Source of the DNA: JAAYBT01 sp964404395
GTDB lineage: Bacteria; Bacillota; Clostridia; Acetivibrionales; DTU013
Length of the DNA stretch: 6,946 nucleotides
Assembly: GCA_964404395.1 (NCBI GenBank)
Contig: CAYOKA010000113.1
Span: 1 to 6,946, forward strand
Direction: 5' to 3'
Part shown: in pieces, positions 1-6,069 of the stretch
Position numbering within the stretch: the first letter of the stretch is position 1
How the letters are laid out: every line of letters begins with the position of its first letter
The notes under the pieces: generated by a model
The model's input: only the letters and a program-made list of their open reading frames with translations
The model's database searches: none
Told to the model about the DNA's origin: nothing
Translations under genes and position numbers: made by a program

Positions 1-513
1 GTTGCAATAGCGAATGTGCATTATGAGCCCTTCGGCATTTATGCCGGAAAAACAGCTTCTTTTGATGAGCTGGCTGATGGCGCGATTATTACAGTCCCCA
101 ACGATGGTACAAATGAGGCTCGTGCCCTTATGCTTCTTGAAGCTCAGGGACTCATCACACTAAAGGAAGGTGCAGGCTTTTCAGCAACCATTTTAGACAT
201 TGAAGATAATCCTAAAAATCTCGACATAGTGGAGTTGGAAGCGGCTCAGCTTACTTTGTCATTGCAGGATGTAGATATGGCTGTAATCAATGGCAACTTT
301 GCGATACAGGCAGGTCTTAACGCCTTAACAGACGCACTGGCAACCGAGGATAAGGATTCCGATGCAGCTCAGACTTATGCAAATATTATTTGCGTGAAGG
401 AAGGAAACGAGAAGAATCCTGCTGTTCTTGAGCTGATTGAGGCGCTTAAGAGTGATAAGGTCAAGGCCTTTATAGAAGAGAAATATGAAGGTGCGGTAGT
501 GCCACTGTTTTAG
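1..513 (+). CDS. metQ: MetQ/NlpA-family methionine-binding lipoprotein, partial (5' end outside window)
   Basis: Substrate-binding component of a MetNIQ-type ABC importer, which captures methionine outside the membrane and delivers it to the MetI permease. The reading frame is open from base 1 (it starts V-A-I-A-N before the first possible GTG at 16), so the gene is truncated by the window edge and the lipoprotein signal peptide and N-terminal lobe are not visible; about 170 residues remain. Family landmarks in order: NVHYEPFGIY, VPNDGTNEARALMLLEAQGL, LEAAQL, the ligand-pocket segment DVDMAVINGNFAIQAGL, and the C-terminal EEKYEGAVVPLF. These match the C-terminal two thirds of MetQ as I know the family. 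metN and metI would be expected upstream. A strong terminator follows 28 bases after the stop, so this is the last gene of its operon. Other members of the family bind other small substrates, so methionine specificity is inferred. Confidence 0.93.
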   Translation, partial: VAIANVHYEPFGIYAGKTASFDELADGAIITVPNDGTNEARALMLLEAQGLITLKEGAGFSATILDIEDNPKNLDIVELEAAQLTLSLQDVDMAVINGNFAIQAGLNALTDALATEDKDSDAAQTYANIICVKEGNEKNPAVLELIEALKSDKVKAFIEEKYEGAVVPLF

Positions 514-540
514 TCAAATATAAACTTATCAAAATACACC

Positions 541-575
541 AGGCCGTATATCTTATGAAAGGTATACGGCCTTTT
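541..575 (+). terminator. Rho-independent terminator of the metQ operon
   Basis: AGGCCGTATA (541-550) is perfectly complementary to TATACGGCCT (563-572). The stem extends by C552-G561 and a T551-G562 wobble, leaving an 8-base loop. A run of T (572-575) follows on the + strand. It ends the metQ transcript. Confidence 0.9.
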
Positions 576-619
576 CATGGTGTTGTCGAAAAAAATTTAA
601 CCTCATTATCAGCTGTTGA

Positions 620-634
620 GGGCATTTTGCGATG
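620..634 (+). repeat. Imperfect repeat, copy 1 (left of exporter remnant)
   Basis: GGGCATTTTGCGATG matches 1955-1969 at 14 of 15 positions in direct orientation. Both copies are preceded by GTCGA followed by an AAATTT run (585-598 here, 1937-1948 at the other copy), though at different distances. The two copies flank the decayed exporter genes. Confidence 0.4.
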
Positions 635-741
635 TACCATGTTTTAAGCTCAGCTATAGAATATATTGCGGGTATGTAAACAGGGCAAAATCATGAAGCA
701 AGATAATGGAAACCAACACATTGATTAAGTAATTCGTCGAT

Positions 742-755
742 ATTTTGCGCAAAAT
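742..755. repeat. Perfect 14-base palindrome
   Basis: ATTTTGCGCAAAAT reads the same on both strands. It lies about 40 bases before the permease remnant in sequence with no supported gene. It could be a protein-binding site or part of a relic element; nothing else in the sequence decides between these. Confidence 0.4.
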
Positions 756-794
756 TTGGAGTATGGGACTGATAAATCATGCTTTTCTTGAATT

Positions 795-1097
795 ATGTTA
801 ACCGACTGGCTCAATGAGGTGTGGGGTGTGTTTATTGCAGTGAATCTTGCGGTCAACATGCTCAGCGGGGGGCTGTTCCCCCTGGAGGTTTTTGGAGACA
901 CTCTCCAAACGATATTTAACCTCTTGCCCTTTAAATATATTATTTCTTTTCCTATCAATATCATAAACGGTAAGCTGGATTTAAGTCTGGTATGGAACGG
1001 CTTGTTTATGCAGCTGCTTTGGATATGTATACTGACAGTGATTGCAGCGTTGATGTGGAAAAGGGGCACCAGGAAATACATTGCCGTTGGAGGTTGA
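795..1097 (+). pseudogene. ABC-2 type permease (COG4587-like), 5'-truncated remnant
   Basis: The encoded ~100 residues match the C-terminal part of the first permease of a three-gene ABC-2 exporter (COG4586 ATPase, COG4587 and COG3694 permeases). Landmarks are NMLSGGLFPLEVFGDTLQ, LLPFKYIISFPINIINGK, a last membrane helix (about residues 72-88), and the family-typical end KRGTRKYIAVGG. Full-length members are about 260 residues, so roughly 60% of the protein, including the first membrane helices, is missing. A stop (TGA, 789-791) lies in frame six bases before the ATG, and no Shine-Dalgarno sequence precedes it, so translation from 795 is doubtful. The junction with the next gene is preserved: the stop at 1095-1097 is four bases from the next ATG. 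This looks like the 3' end of an operon gene left after a deletion or rearrangement. A short functional protein is possible but unlikely. Confidence 0.8.
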
Positions 1098-1101
1098 TAG
1101 A

Positions 1102-1911
1102 ATGGATATTTTTCTAAGCATTAAAAAATACCTGTACATATATTGGATTTTTATTAAGAACTGTGTTATAGCCAGTATGGAATACAGAGCAAATTTTGTG
1201 GCGGGTGTTGTATCTGAAGTTGGTTATCTGTTTCCAAAGATGCTCTATATTACTGTTGTTTATAGTGTGGATATACGAGTCAATGGTTTGACCCCAGACT
1301 CAATTCTTCTTTTCATTGGGACATATACATTTATAACAGGTGTCATGAGTGCCCATATTTTTAGTAATTACGTAAGGATTTCTGGCTATGTTAGAGATGG
1401 CACACTCGATATGTATATTACGAAACCTATATCACTCCAGTTCATGACCACGTTGCGCTATGTTGATTTCAGCGTAGCCATCCCCAACATCTTTGGTGGA
1501 ATAATAATGATCGTCGTTGCTTGGAGCAGGCTTGGTATAGAGGTTTCTTTTACAAACGTTGCAGGGTATTTGCTTCTTGTTTTTAATGGGTTGCTAGTAT
1601 CCTATACAATTATTATGAGCATAGCTTTATTGGCTTTTTGGATTATTAATGTACAATCCCTTATGGATATTGTTGTTGCCTTCTGGGATTTTAACACTAT
1701 GCCCATGGGCATATATGGGAAATGGCTCAAGAGAGTAGGAATTTATGTTATACCGATATTTGTTATATCCAATTTCCCGTGTTTGTTCTTGCTAAGGCAG
1801 ATGAGTTTTGCTTATACACTGTGGTCTTTTGTAATACCTGTTATTTCTTTTATTGGATTGAGACTTCTTTGGAAGTTTTCAATAAAGAATTATAGCAGTG
1901 CAAGCAGTTGA
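1102..1911 (+). CDS. ABC-2 type permease (COG3694-like), complete
   Basis: Integral membrane subunit of an ABC-2 exporter of unknown substrate, normally paired with a COG4587 permease and a COG4586 ATPase. The 269-residue product has about six hydrophobic segments. Family landmarks are EYRANF near the N-terminus, GYVRDGTLDMYITKPISLQF, TLRYVDFS, LLAFWIINVQSL, and the typical end KFSIKNYSSASS. Length is normal for the family (260-270). The ATG at 1102 is chosen over the TTG at 1081 because GGAGG (1089-1093) lies 8 bases before it and because it keeps the usual four-base gap after the upstream gene. The reading frame is intact, yet its partner permease is truncated and no ATPase gene is nearby, so the protein is probably an orphan unless partners lie elsewhere. 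A terminator follows at 2004. Confidence 0.88.
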   Translation: MDIFLSIKKYLYIYWIFIKNCVIASMEYRANFVAGVVSEVGYLFPKMLYITVVYSVDIRVNGLTPDSILLFIGTYTFITGVMSAHIFSNYVRISGYVRDGTLDMYITKPISLQFMTTLRYVDFSVAIPNIFGGIIMIVVAWSRLGIEVSFTNVAGYLLLVFNGLLVSYTIIMSIALLAFWIINVQSLMDIVVAFWDFNTMPMGIYGKWLKRVGIYVIPIFVISNFPCLFLLRQMSFAYTLWSFVIPVISFIGLRLLWKFSIKNYSSASS

Positions 1912-1954
1912 ACAGATTCACAACGCTGCTATCATAGTCGATAAATTTCAATTG

Positions 1955-1969
1955 GGGCATTTTTCGATG
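1955..1969 (+). repeat. Imperfect repeat, copy 2 (right of exporter genes)
   Basis: GGGCATTTTTCGATG differs from 620-634 by one base. It is preceded by GTCGATAAATTT (1937-1948). It lies between the stop of the second permease and its terminator. Confidence 0.4.
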
Positions 1970-2003
1970 CATTTCGGTTGATGTAGAGAACAGAAACTAA
2001 GGC

Positions 2004-2043
2004 GGCCGTGTACCTATGCTCAAACAGGTATGCGGCCCTTTCT
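2004..2043 (+). terminator. Rho-independent terminator after the ABC-2 permease
   Basis: GGCCGTGTACCT (2004-2015) pairs with AGGTATGCGGCC (2026-2037) over 12 base pairs including two G-T wobbles, with a 10-base loop. T-rich sequence TTTCT follows (2039-2043). It separates the exporter remnant from the methionine synthase operon. Confidence 0.87.
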
Positions 2044-2091
2044 TGTTAATTTTGCATTTGTGCGTCTTTCGCAATATATTATAAGAATAAG

Positions 2092-2120
2092 TTGACTATT
2101 AAGATCATTTCAACTAAACT
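2092..2120 (+). promoter_or_regulatory. Candidate sigma-A promoter of the metH operon
   Basis: TTGACT (2092-2097; five of six to TTGACA) and TAAACT (2115-2120; four of six to TATAAT) are separated by exactly 17 bases. Transcription would start near 2127, giving a leader of about 60 bases before the ATG at 2186. The site lies just after the previous terminator, as expected for a new transcription unit. I see no SAM (S-box) or cobalamin riboswitch consensus in the leader, which is also too short for either. Confidence 0.55.
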
Positions 2121-2185
2121 GTATTTAGATGAATATGATAAGAACATGGATGTAAATAGGAACGATTGCGGAGCTGAACCAGCCA

Positions 2186-2827
2186 ATGGGAAATAGAAAA
2201 AGTAAAATTAAATATTTTGAGAGTATTCCTGCGGTTCCGAAAAGGGAAATGATATTATCAAGGCTCGGCTATCGCAAGGATATAACTGTACTCCACAGTA
2301 ATGAGCTGTTGCAGTTAGAAGAAGCGATCCAGCTGGGTGGTAGCTTATGCAAGCCTGCGGGAGCATATTTACTTGTTCCCATAGCATCCTTAAGTGACTG
2401 TGAAATAGCCTTGGATAACGGTATACGCTTTCCCAGCCGGAGCCTGGCTAAGCTGCTAAAAGACAGTCTTAGCGTGGTTCTTATGGCTTCGACGGTTGGC
2501 AAGGAAGTGACGGAGCGAATTTTCCATGAGGTAAAAAAGGGCGATGCATCCAAGGGTTTAATCATTGATTCTGTTGCATCACAGACTGCCGACGCGACCT
2601 TGGATTGGATGGTGAGCTTTCTGGATAAAATACTTGTCAGAGAAGGCAAGAAACTGACGAGGCATAGATACAGCCCCGGATTCGGGGATTTGCCTCTTTC
2701 ATTTCAGAAGGATATTTTTGATGCTCTTCAGTTGGAAGAGCTTGATATGGCGTTGACGGAGAAATTTATGCTGGAGCCCGAAAAATCAGTCCTGGCAATT
2801 GCGGGTGTAGAGGAAAAGGGGAGTTGA
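2186..2827 (+). CDS. Stand-alone cobalamin-dependent methionine synthase reactivation protein (Met_synt_B12 domain)
   Basis: Cytosolic protein equivalent to the C-terminal AdoMet-binding activation domain of E. coli MetH. In that enzyme the domain enables reductive methylation of cob(II)alamin that forms when the cofactor is accidentally oxidised. The 213 residues cover one domain. Evidence: LGYR near residues 27-30, the segment ASTVGKEV (101-108), DSVASQTAD (128-136), and RYSPGFGDLPL (161-171), which corresponds to the Arg-x-x-x-Gly-Tyr AdoMet-binding motif with Phe in place of Tyr. The gene immediately downstream encodes a MetH that ends after its cobalamin domain, so the two products together make a full enzyme. 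This split is known from Thermotoga maritima (TM0268/TM0269). The ATG at 2186 has a GGAG at 2170-2173, an unusually long 12 bases away, so the start is less certain than the identity. The stop lies seven bases before metH. Confidence 0.87.
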   Translation: MGNRKSKIKYFESIPAVPKREMILSRLGYRKDITVLHSNELLQLEEAIQLGGSLCKPAGAYLLVPIASLSDCEIALDNGIRFPSRSLAKLLKDSLSVVLMASTVGKEVTERIFHEVKKGDASKGLIIDSVASQTADATLDWMVSFLDKILVREGKKLTRHRYSPGFGDLPLSFQKDIFDALQLEELDMALTEKFMLEPEKSVLAIAGVEEKGS

Positions 2828-2834
2828 AAGGCTT

Positions 2835-5354
2835 ATGAATAAGGCTCAATTTAATGATATGGTATCGGGGAAGGTAATAATTTTGGACGGAGCGACCGGC
2901 ACACAGCTGCAAAAGCGAGGTATGCCTGCAGGGGTTTGTCCGGAGAAGTGGGTTATAGAAAATCCTGATGCAATTGTCCAGATACAAAGGGAGTATATTG
3001 ATGCAGGCTCGGATATTATATTTGCCCCTACCTTTGGAGCGAATAGAATAAAGCTTGCAGATTATGATCTGGAGGGTCAGACCATTGAAATGAATCGCAG
3101 GCTTGCAGCCCTATCAAGGGAGGCTGCGGGTCAAAGGGCTCTGGTCGCGGGAGATATTGGCTCTACAGGGAGCTTTGTCAAGCCCTTTGGAGATATGCCC
3201 TTTGAGGAGTGTGTGAGTGCTTACAAGGAACAGGTTCGTGGATTGCTGGAGGGCGGTGTAGATCTGTTCGCCATTGAGACAATGTTTGACATACAGGAAG
3301 CAAGGGCTGCTCTGCTGGCGATAAAGGAGAGCTGTGACCTGCCTGTTTTTGTTAGCATGACCTTTGATGAATCCCGGAGGACACTTACAGGAGCTGACCC
3401 GGTTACCGCTCTGATCACGCTTCAAAGCCTGGGAGCAGACGCTTTTGGCTGTAATTGCTCTACTGGGCCTGCCCAGATGGTGGAAATAATAAAAATACTG
3501 AAGCCCTACGCCCGAGTACCCCTGTTAGCTAAACCAAATGCAGGGATGCCCAGGCTTGTCAAGGGTAAGACTGTTTTTGATATGGGAGCGGCCGAATTCG
3601 GATCATATACAGAAAGCTTTGTTGAAGCGGGAGCTAACTTGATTGGCGGCTGCTGCGGAACCTCTCCGGAATACATCAGTGAGCTATCTCGGCACAGTAG
3701 CGGTCTGGAGCCCCGTAGTGTGGAGTGTAAACCATACAGTGCAGTTACTTCCTCAAGAAAAACTGTATTTTTTGGAGCTAATAACCCAGTAGTCGTTGTG
3801 GGTGAGAGGATTAATCCTACGGGTAAAAAGGTTCTTCAAGCGCAGCTGAAGGATGGCTCGACCCATGAATTAAGGAGACTTGCACTGGAACAGACCGATA
3901 AGGGCGCACAGATACTGGACGTAAATGTTGGAATGCCGGGCGTCGATGAAAAGGAAGCAATGATTAATACAATAGAGCTCTTGGGTGGAATCACCGATGC
4001 CCCCCTCAGCCTTGATTCCTCGTCGCCGGAGGTGCTTGAGGCTGCTTTGAGAATTTATCCCGGGAGAGCTTTGATTAATTCCATATCAAATGAAAAAATT
4101 AAGCTTGAAAAGCTGCTTCCTGCAGCTGCGAAATATGGGGCAATGTTTGTGCTTCTACCCCTTAGCGATGATGGAGTTCCGCAGACCGCGGTGGAGCGGC
4201 AGGGGATTGTGAAAAGTGTATTTGAAGCAGCTGCTGAGTATGGTTATGAGAAGAATGATATTGTCGTGGATGGACTGGTCATGACCGTATCCTCCAATCA
4301 GGAAGCGGCGGCAGAGACATTGAAGCTGATCGAATGGTGCAGCTGCGAGTTTGGCTGTGCTACCATTGTCGGGCTTTCAAATGTATCCTTCGGATTGCCT
4401 GAAAGAGGCCGGATAAACGCTGCCTTTCTGTCCATGGCTATAGGCAGGGGACTTACAATGGCTATTGCTAACCCCTCCAACGATTTGCTTATGAGTACTA
4501 AAATGGCCTGTGATGTTTTAACGGCTAAGGATGTTGGCAGCAGAAATTACATTTCATACTTCAATAGCCTTGAGAAGCCGTTAAACGGCCCGGATCAACA
4601 TGTCAGGGCAGATGAGACCGGAGGAGATAAAAATGCAGGAGCTAAAGCAAGTGGTGAAAAAATATATGATGCAGTTATGAAGGGTGATAAGGACGGAATC
4701 CCGCTACTTATTGATAAAGGCGTAAATGAGGGTATAGCTGCGGACGATATTGTGGATAAATTTCTCATACCGGCCATAAATGAGGTTGGCAGGCTTTTTG
4801 ATGAGAAGAAATACTTTCTTCCCCAGCTTATTCAAAGTGCGGAAGCTATGAAAAAGGGATTTGACTGCGTGGAGCCGCTATTAGTCAAAGCCAAAGAGAA
4901 TAAAGCTGCCGACTCAAGCCTAAAGACCGGTGCCGATACTGAGAAAGAGGCGAAGGAGACTAAGCAGAACGACAAGGATGTAATTGTACTTGCTACCGTG
5001 AAGGGCGATATCCATGATATTGGTAAAAACATTGTTGGGCTGATGCTTAAAAATTATGGTTTTGAGGTTTATGATCTGGGGAAGGATGTCAGTGCAGAAA
5101 AAATCGTGGAGGAGGCCAAGCTTTCAGACGCAGCAATCATCGGTTTGTCGGCCCTGATGACGACAACGATGGTGGAGATGAGAAATGTGATAGAGCTGGC
5201 AAGGGAAGAAGGATTGAAATGCAGCTTCATGGTCGGCGGTGCTGTTGTTAATGAGGATTATGCCAGGGAAATTGGTGCCGACGGATATGCAAAGGATGCC
5301 TATGAGGCGGTAAAGCTTGCAAAAAGGCTTGTTGGTGGCATTAAGAAAGCATAA
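2835..5354 (+). CDS. metH: Cobalamin-dependent methionine synthase, without activation domain
   Basis: Cytosolic enzyme that transfers the methyl group of 5-methyltetrahydrofolate to homocysteine through methylcobalamin. Domains in order: homocysteine-binding zinc barrel (about 1-290) with LDGATGTQLQKRG and zinc ligands Cys208 (in CNCSTGP), Cys273 and Cys274 (in GGCCGT); pterin-binding barrel (about 315-580) with VVGERINPTGKK, DVNVGMPG and SLDSSSPEVLEAAL; four-helix cap (about 605-690) with LIPAINEVGRLFDEKKYFLPQL; cobalamin-binding fold (about 715-839) with DIHDIGKN, where His727 is the lower axial ligand, Asp725 belongs to the ligand triad, and LSALMTTT (771-778) supplies the Ser. All catalytic motifs are present. 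At 839 residues it ends after the cobalamin domain; the missing reactivation domain is encoded by the preceding gene. A Lys/Glu-rich linker (about 684-715) joins cap and cobalamin domain. GGGGAG (2818-2823) at the end of the upstream gene, or AAAGG (2827-2831), can serve as the ribosome binding site. The seven-base gap implies one operon and likely translational coupling. Confidence 0.96.
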   Translation: MNKAQFNDMVSGKVIILDGATGTQLQKRGMPAGVCPEKWVIENPDAIVQIQREYIDAGSDIIFAPTFGANRIKLADYDLEGQTIEMNRRLAALSREAAGQRALVAGDIGSTGSFVKPFGDMPFEECVSAYKEQVRGLLEGGVDLFAIETMFDIQEARAALLAIKESCDLPVFVSMTFDESRRTLTGADPVTALITLQSLGADAFGCNCSTGPAQMVEIIKILKPYARVPLLAKPNAGMPRLVKGKTVFDMGAAEFGSYTESFVEAGANLIGGCCGTSPEYISELSRHSSGLEPRSVECKPYSAVTSSRKTVFFGANNPVVVVGERINPTGKKVLQAQLKDGSTHELRRLALEQTDKGAQILDVNVGMPGVDEKEAMINTIELLGGITDAPLSLDSSSPEVLEAALRIYPGRALINSISNEKIKLEKLLPAAAKYGAMFVLLPLSDDGVPQTAVERQGIVKSVFEAAAEYGYEKNDIVVDGLVMTVSSNQEAAAETLKLIEWCSCEFGCATIVGLSNVSFGLPERGRINAAFLSMAIGRGLTMAIANPSNDLLMSTKMACDVLTAKDVGSRNYISYFNSLEKPLNGPDQHVRADETGGDKNAGAKASGEKIYDAVMKGDKDGIPLLIDKGVNEGIAADDIVDKFLIPAINEVGRLFDEKKYFLPQLIQSAEAMKKGFDCVEPLLVKAKENKAADSSLKTGADTEKEAKETKQNDKDVIVLATVKGDIHDIGKNIVGLMLKNYGFEVYDLGKDVSAEKIVEEAKLSDAAIIGLSALMTTTMVEMRNVIELAREEGLKCSFMVGGAVVNEDYAREIGADGYAKDAYEAVKLAKRLVGGIKKA

Positions 5355-5452
5355 TGCCCATATCATCATAAAGCACATATAAAACACATATAAAGCAAAC
5401 AATGTGATTAGTATATAGAAATCGGGGTATAAATTTATTAATCACTTAAAAC
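5355..5452 (+). other. Intergenic leader between metH and the desulfoferrodoxin gene
   Basis: AT-rich and without a gene. GTGATTA (5404-5410) and TAATCAC (5439-5445) form a widely spaced inverted repeat of seven bases per arm. TATAAA at 5429-5434 resembles a -10 box, but no acceptable -35 lies 16-18 bases before it, so I do not call a promoter. The desulfoferrodoxin gene must have its own promoter here if the hairpin that follows is an efficient terminator for metH. Confidence 0.4.
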
Positions 5453-5485
5453 AATATGCATCGAAGGTAATGCATATTCTTTTTT
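5453..5485 (+). terminator. Terminator-like hairpin just before the desulfoferrodoxin start
   Basis: AATATGCAT (5453-5461) is perfectly complementary to ATGCATATT (5470-5478), with loop CGAAGGTA, followed by CTTTTTT (5479-5485). The form is that of an intrinsic terminator for the metH operon, although the stem is AT-rich and so weak. It ends only six bases before the GGAGG of the next gene, so it could instead act as an attenuator in that gene's leader. Confidence 0.6.
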
Positions 5486-5491
5486 GAAAAT

Positions 5492-5496
5492 GGAGG
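5492..5496 (+). promoter_or_regulatory. Ribosome binding site deciding the desulfoferrodoxin start
   Basis: GGAGG is followed by three ATG codons, at 5498, 5502 and 5505. The first is out of frame and only one base away. The spacing is 5 bases to 5502 and 8 to 5505. The optimal spacing, and the fit of residue numbering to characterised desulfoferrodoxins, favour 5505. Confidence 0.7.
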
Positions 5497-5504
5497 TATG
5501 AATG

Positions 5505-5978
5505 ATGAATGAACTGTCAGTATATCGTTGTCAGAAATGTGGGAATATTGTTATGCTTTTGAAGTCAGGTGGAGGGACTCTTACCTGTTGCGATCAGGAG
5601 ATGACAAAGCTAAAGGCAAATACTGTCGATGCTTCCCAGGAAAAGCATGTACCTGCGCTTAAGGTTGAAGGCGGGAAGCTAAAGGTAGATGTAGGCACAG
5701 TGTTACACCCGATGGTAGCGGAGCATTTTATTGAATGGATTGCAATGGTCGAGGGTAATAGGGTTGAGCTTGTTTACCTGAAGCCCGGAATGGAGCCAAA
5801 GGCTGAATTTATATATAGGCTCGGAGAGGACGCCATTCTTTACACAGGTAAGGATGACGAAGTCGTTCCCAACTGTGAAGCCGCTCCCTGTAATTTTGTC
5901 TGTAAGGATAAACCCGCCGATAAGGTTGTTGTCTATGAATACTGCAATCTTCACGGCCTTTGGAAAGCTGAGCTGTAG
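5505..5978 (+). CDS. dfx: Desulfoferrodoxin (two-iron superoxide reductase) with a Cys-containing insertion
   Basis: Cytosolic non-haem iron protein that reduces superoxide to hydrogen peroxide using electrons usually delivered by rubredoxin; it protects anaerobes without producing oxygen. The N-terminal desulforedoxin domain has its FeCys4 ligands at Cys9, Cys12, Cys28 and Cys29. The superoxide reductase domain has EKH (46-48) with the catalytic Lys47, His68 (LHPM), His74 (EHFIEW), and Cys147/His150 in YCNLHGLWK. Counting from 5505, the ligands up to His74 carry the same numbers as in the Desulfovibrio enzyme, which supports this start over the ATG at 5502. The protein has 157 residues against about 126 usually. 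The excess is a block at about 103-137, between AEF and ADKVVVYEYCNLHG, with three further Cys (124, 129, 133). It stands alone behind a terminator-like hairpin and converges with the iron-uptake genes on the other strand. Confidence 0.94.
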   Translation: MNELSVYRCQKCGNIVMLLKSGGGTLTCCDQEMTKLKANTVDASQEKHVPALKVEGGKLKVDVGTVLHPMVAEHFIEWIAMVEGNRVELVYLKPGMEPKAEFIYRLGEDAILYTGKDDEVVPNCEAAPCNFVCKDKPADKVVVYEYCNLHGLWKAEL

Positions 5979-5984
5979 TAAAAG

Positions 5985-6036
5985 CAATCAAGGCGCAGTG
6001 TAATACTGCGCATAAAATACAATACTGCGGTGATTG
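5985..6036. terminator. Hairpin region between convergent dfx and feo genes
   Basis: GCGCAGT (5993-5999) pairs perfectly with ACTGCGC (6005-6011) around a five-base loop. An alternative longer fold pairs CAATCA (5985-5990) with TGATTG (6031-6036) and CGCAGT (5994-5999) with ACTGCG (6024-6029). Read on the - strand, the short hairpin is followed by CTTGATTGCTTTT, so it could terminate the feo transcript; on the + strand there is no T run. Its position between two converging genes fits a terminator role, but the tail is poor on both strands. Confidence 0.45.
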
Positions 6037-6069
6037 TGCACGGCGCGGTGTCAACAATAGTCTGAATGA

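Larger units (their letters stand above)
576..794. other. Non-coding, stop-rich stretch before the permease remnant
   Basis: I find no supported gene here on either strand. The + strand frames near the remnant carry stops (for example TGA at 789-791 in the frame of the following pseudogene, and TAA at 798-800 in another frame). The stretch should hold the ATPase gene and the N-terminal half of the first permease if the exporter were intact, but I recognise nothing of either. It contains a perfect 14-base palindrome (742-755), one copy of an imperfect repeat (620-634) and a TGTCGAA heptamer (584-590). The origin of the sequence is unknown. Confidence 0.6.

Noticed and set aside
584..590. TGTCGAA, an exact match to the Spo0A-box core
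   Set aside because: A seven-base match in AT-rich DNA is expected by chance, and no complete gene or promoter lies suitably downstream.
725..1081. 118-codon open frame on the - strand
   Set aside because: It is antisense to the permease remnant, whose + strand frame matches a known family up to its usual C-terminal end; the antisense product resembles nothing I know.
1081..1101. Upstream TTG start for the second permease
   Set aside because: It would overlap the upstream frame and lie before GGAGG; the ATG at 1102 has ideal spacing and a normal N-terminus.
2121..2185. Possible SAM or cobalamin riboswitch before the methionine synthase operon
   Set aside because: The leader is only about 60 bases and contains none of the conserved S-box or cobalamin-box sequences.
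2269..2649. 126-codon open frame on the - strand inside the reactivation gene
   Set aside because: It is a shadow of a well-supported gene, with no ribosome binding site or family match.
5404..5445. GTGATTA/TAATCAC inverted repeat as an operator
   Set aside because: The arms are 28 bases apart and AT-rich, which is a weak basis for a regulator site; mentioned only within the intergenic entry.
5809..6057. 82-codon - strand frame overlapping the desulfoferrodoxin end
   Set aside because: It overlaps conserved desulfoferrodoxin coding sequence and the convergent hairpins, and has no recognisable features.
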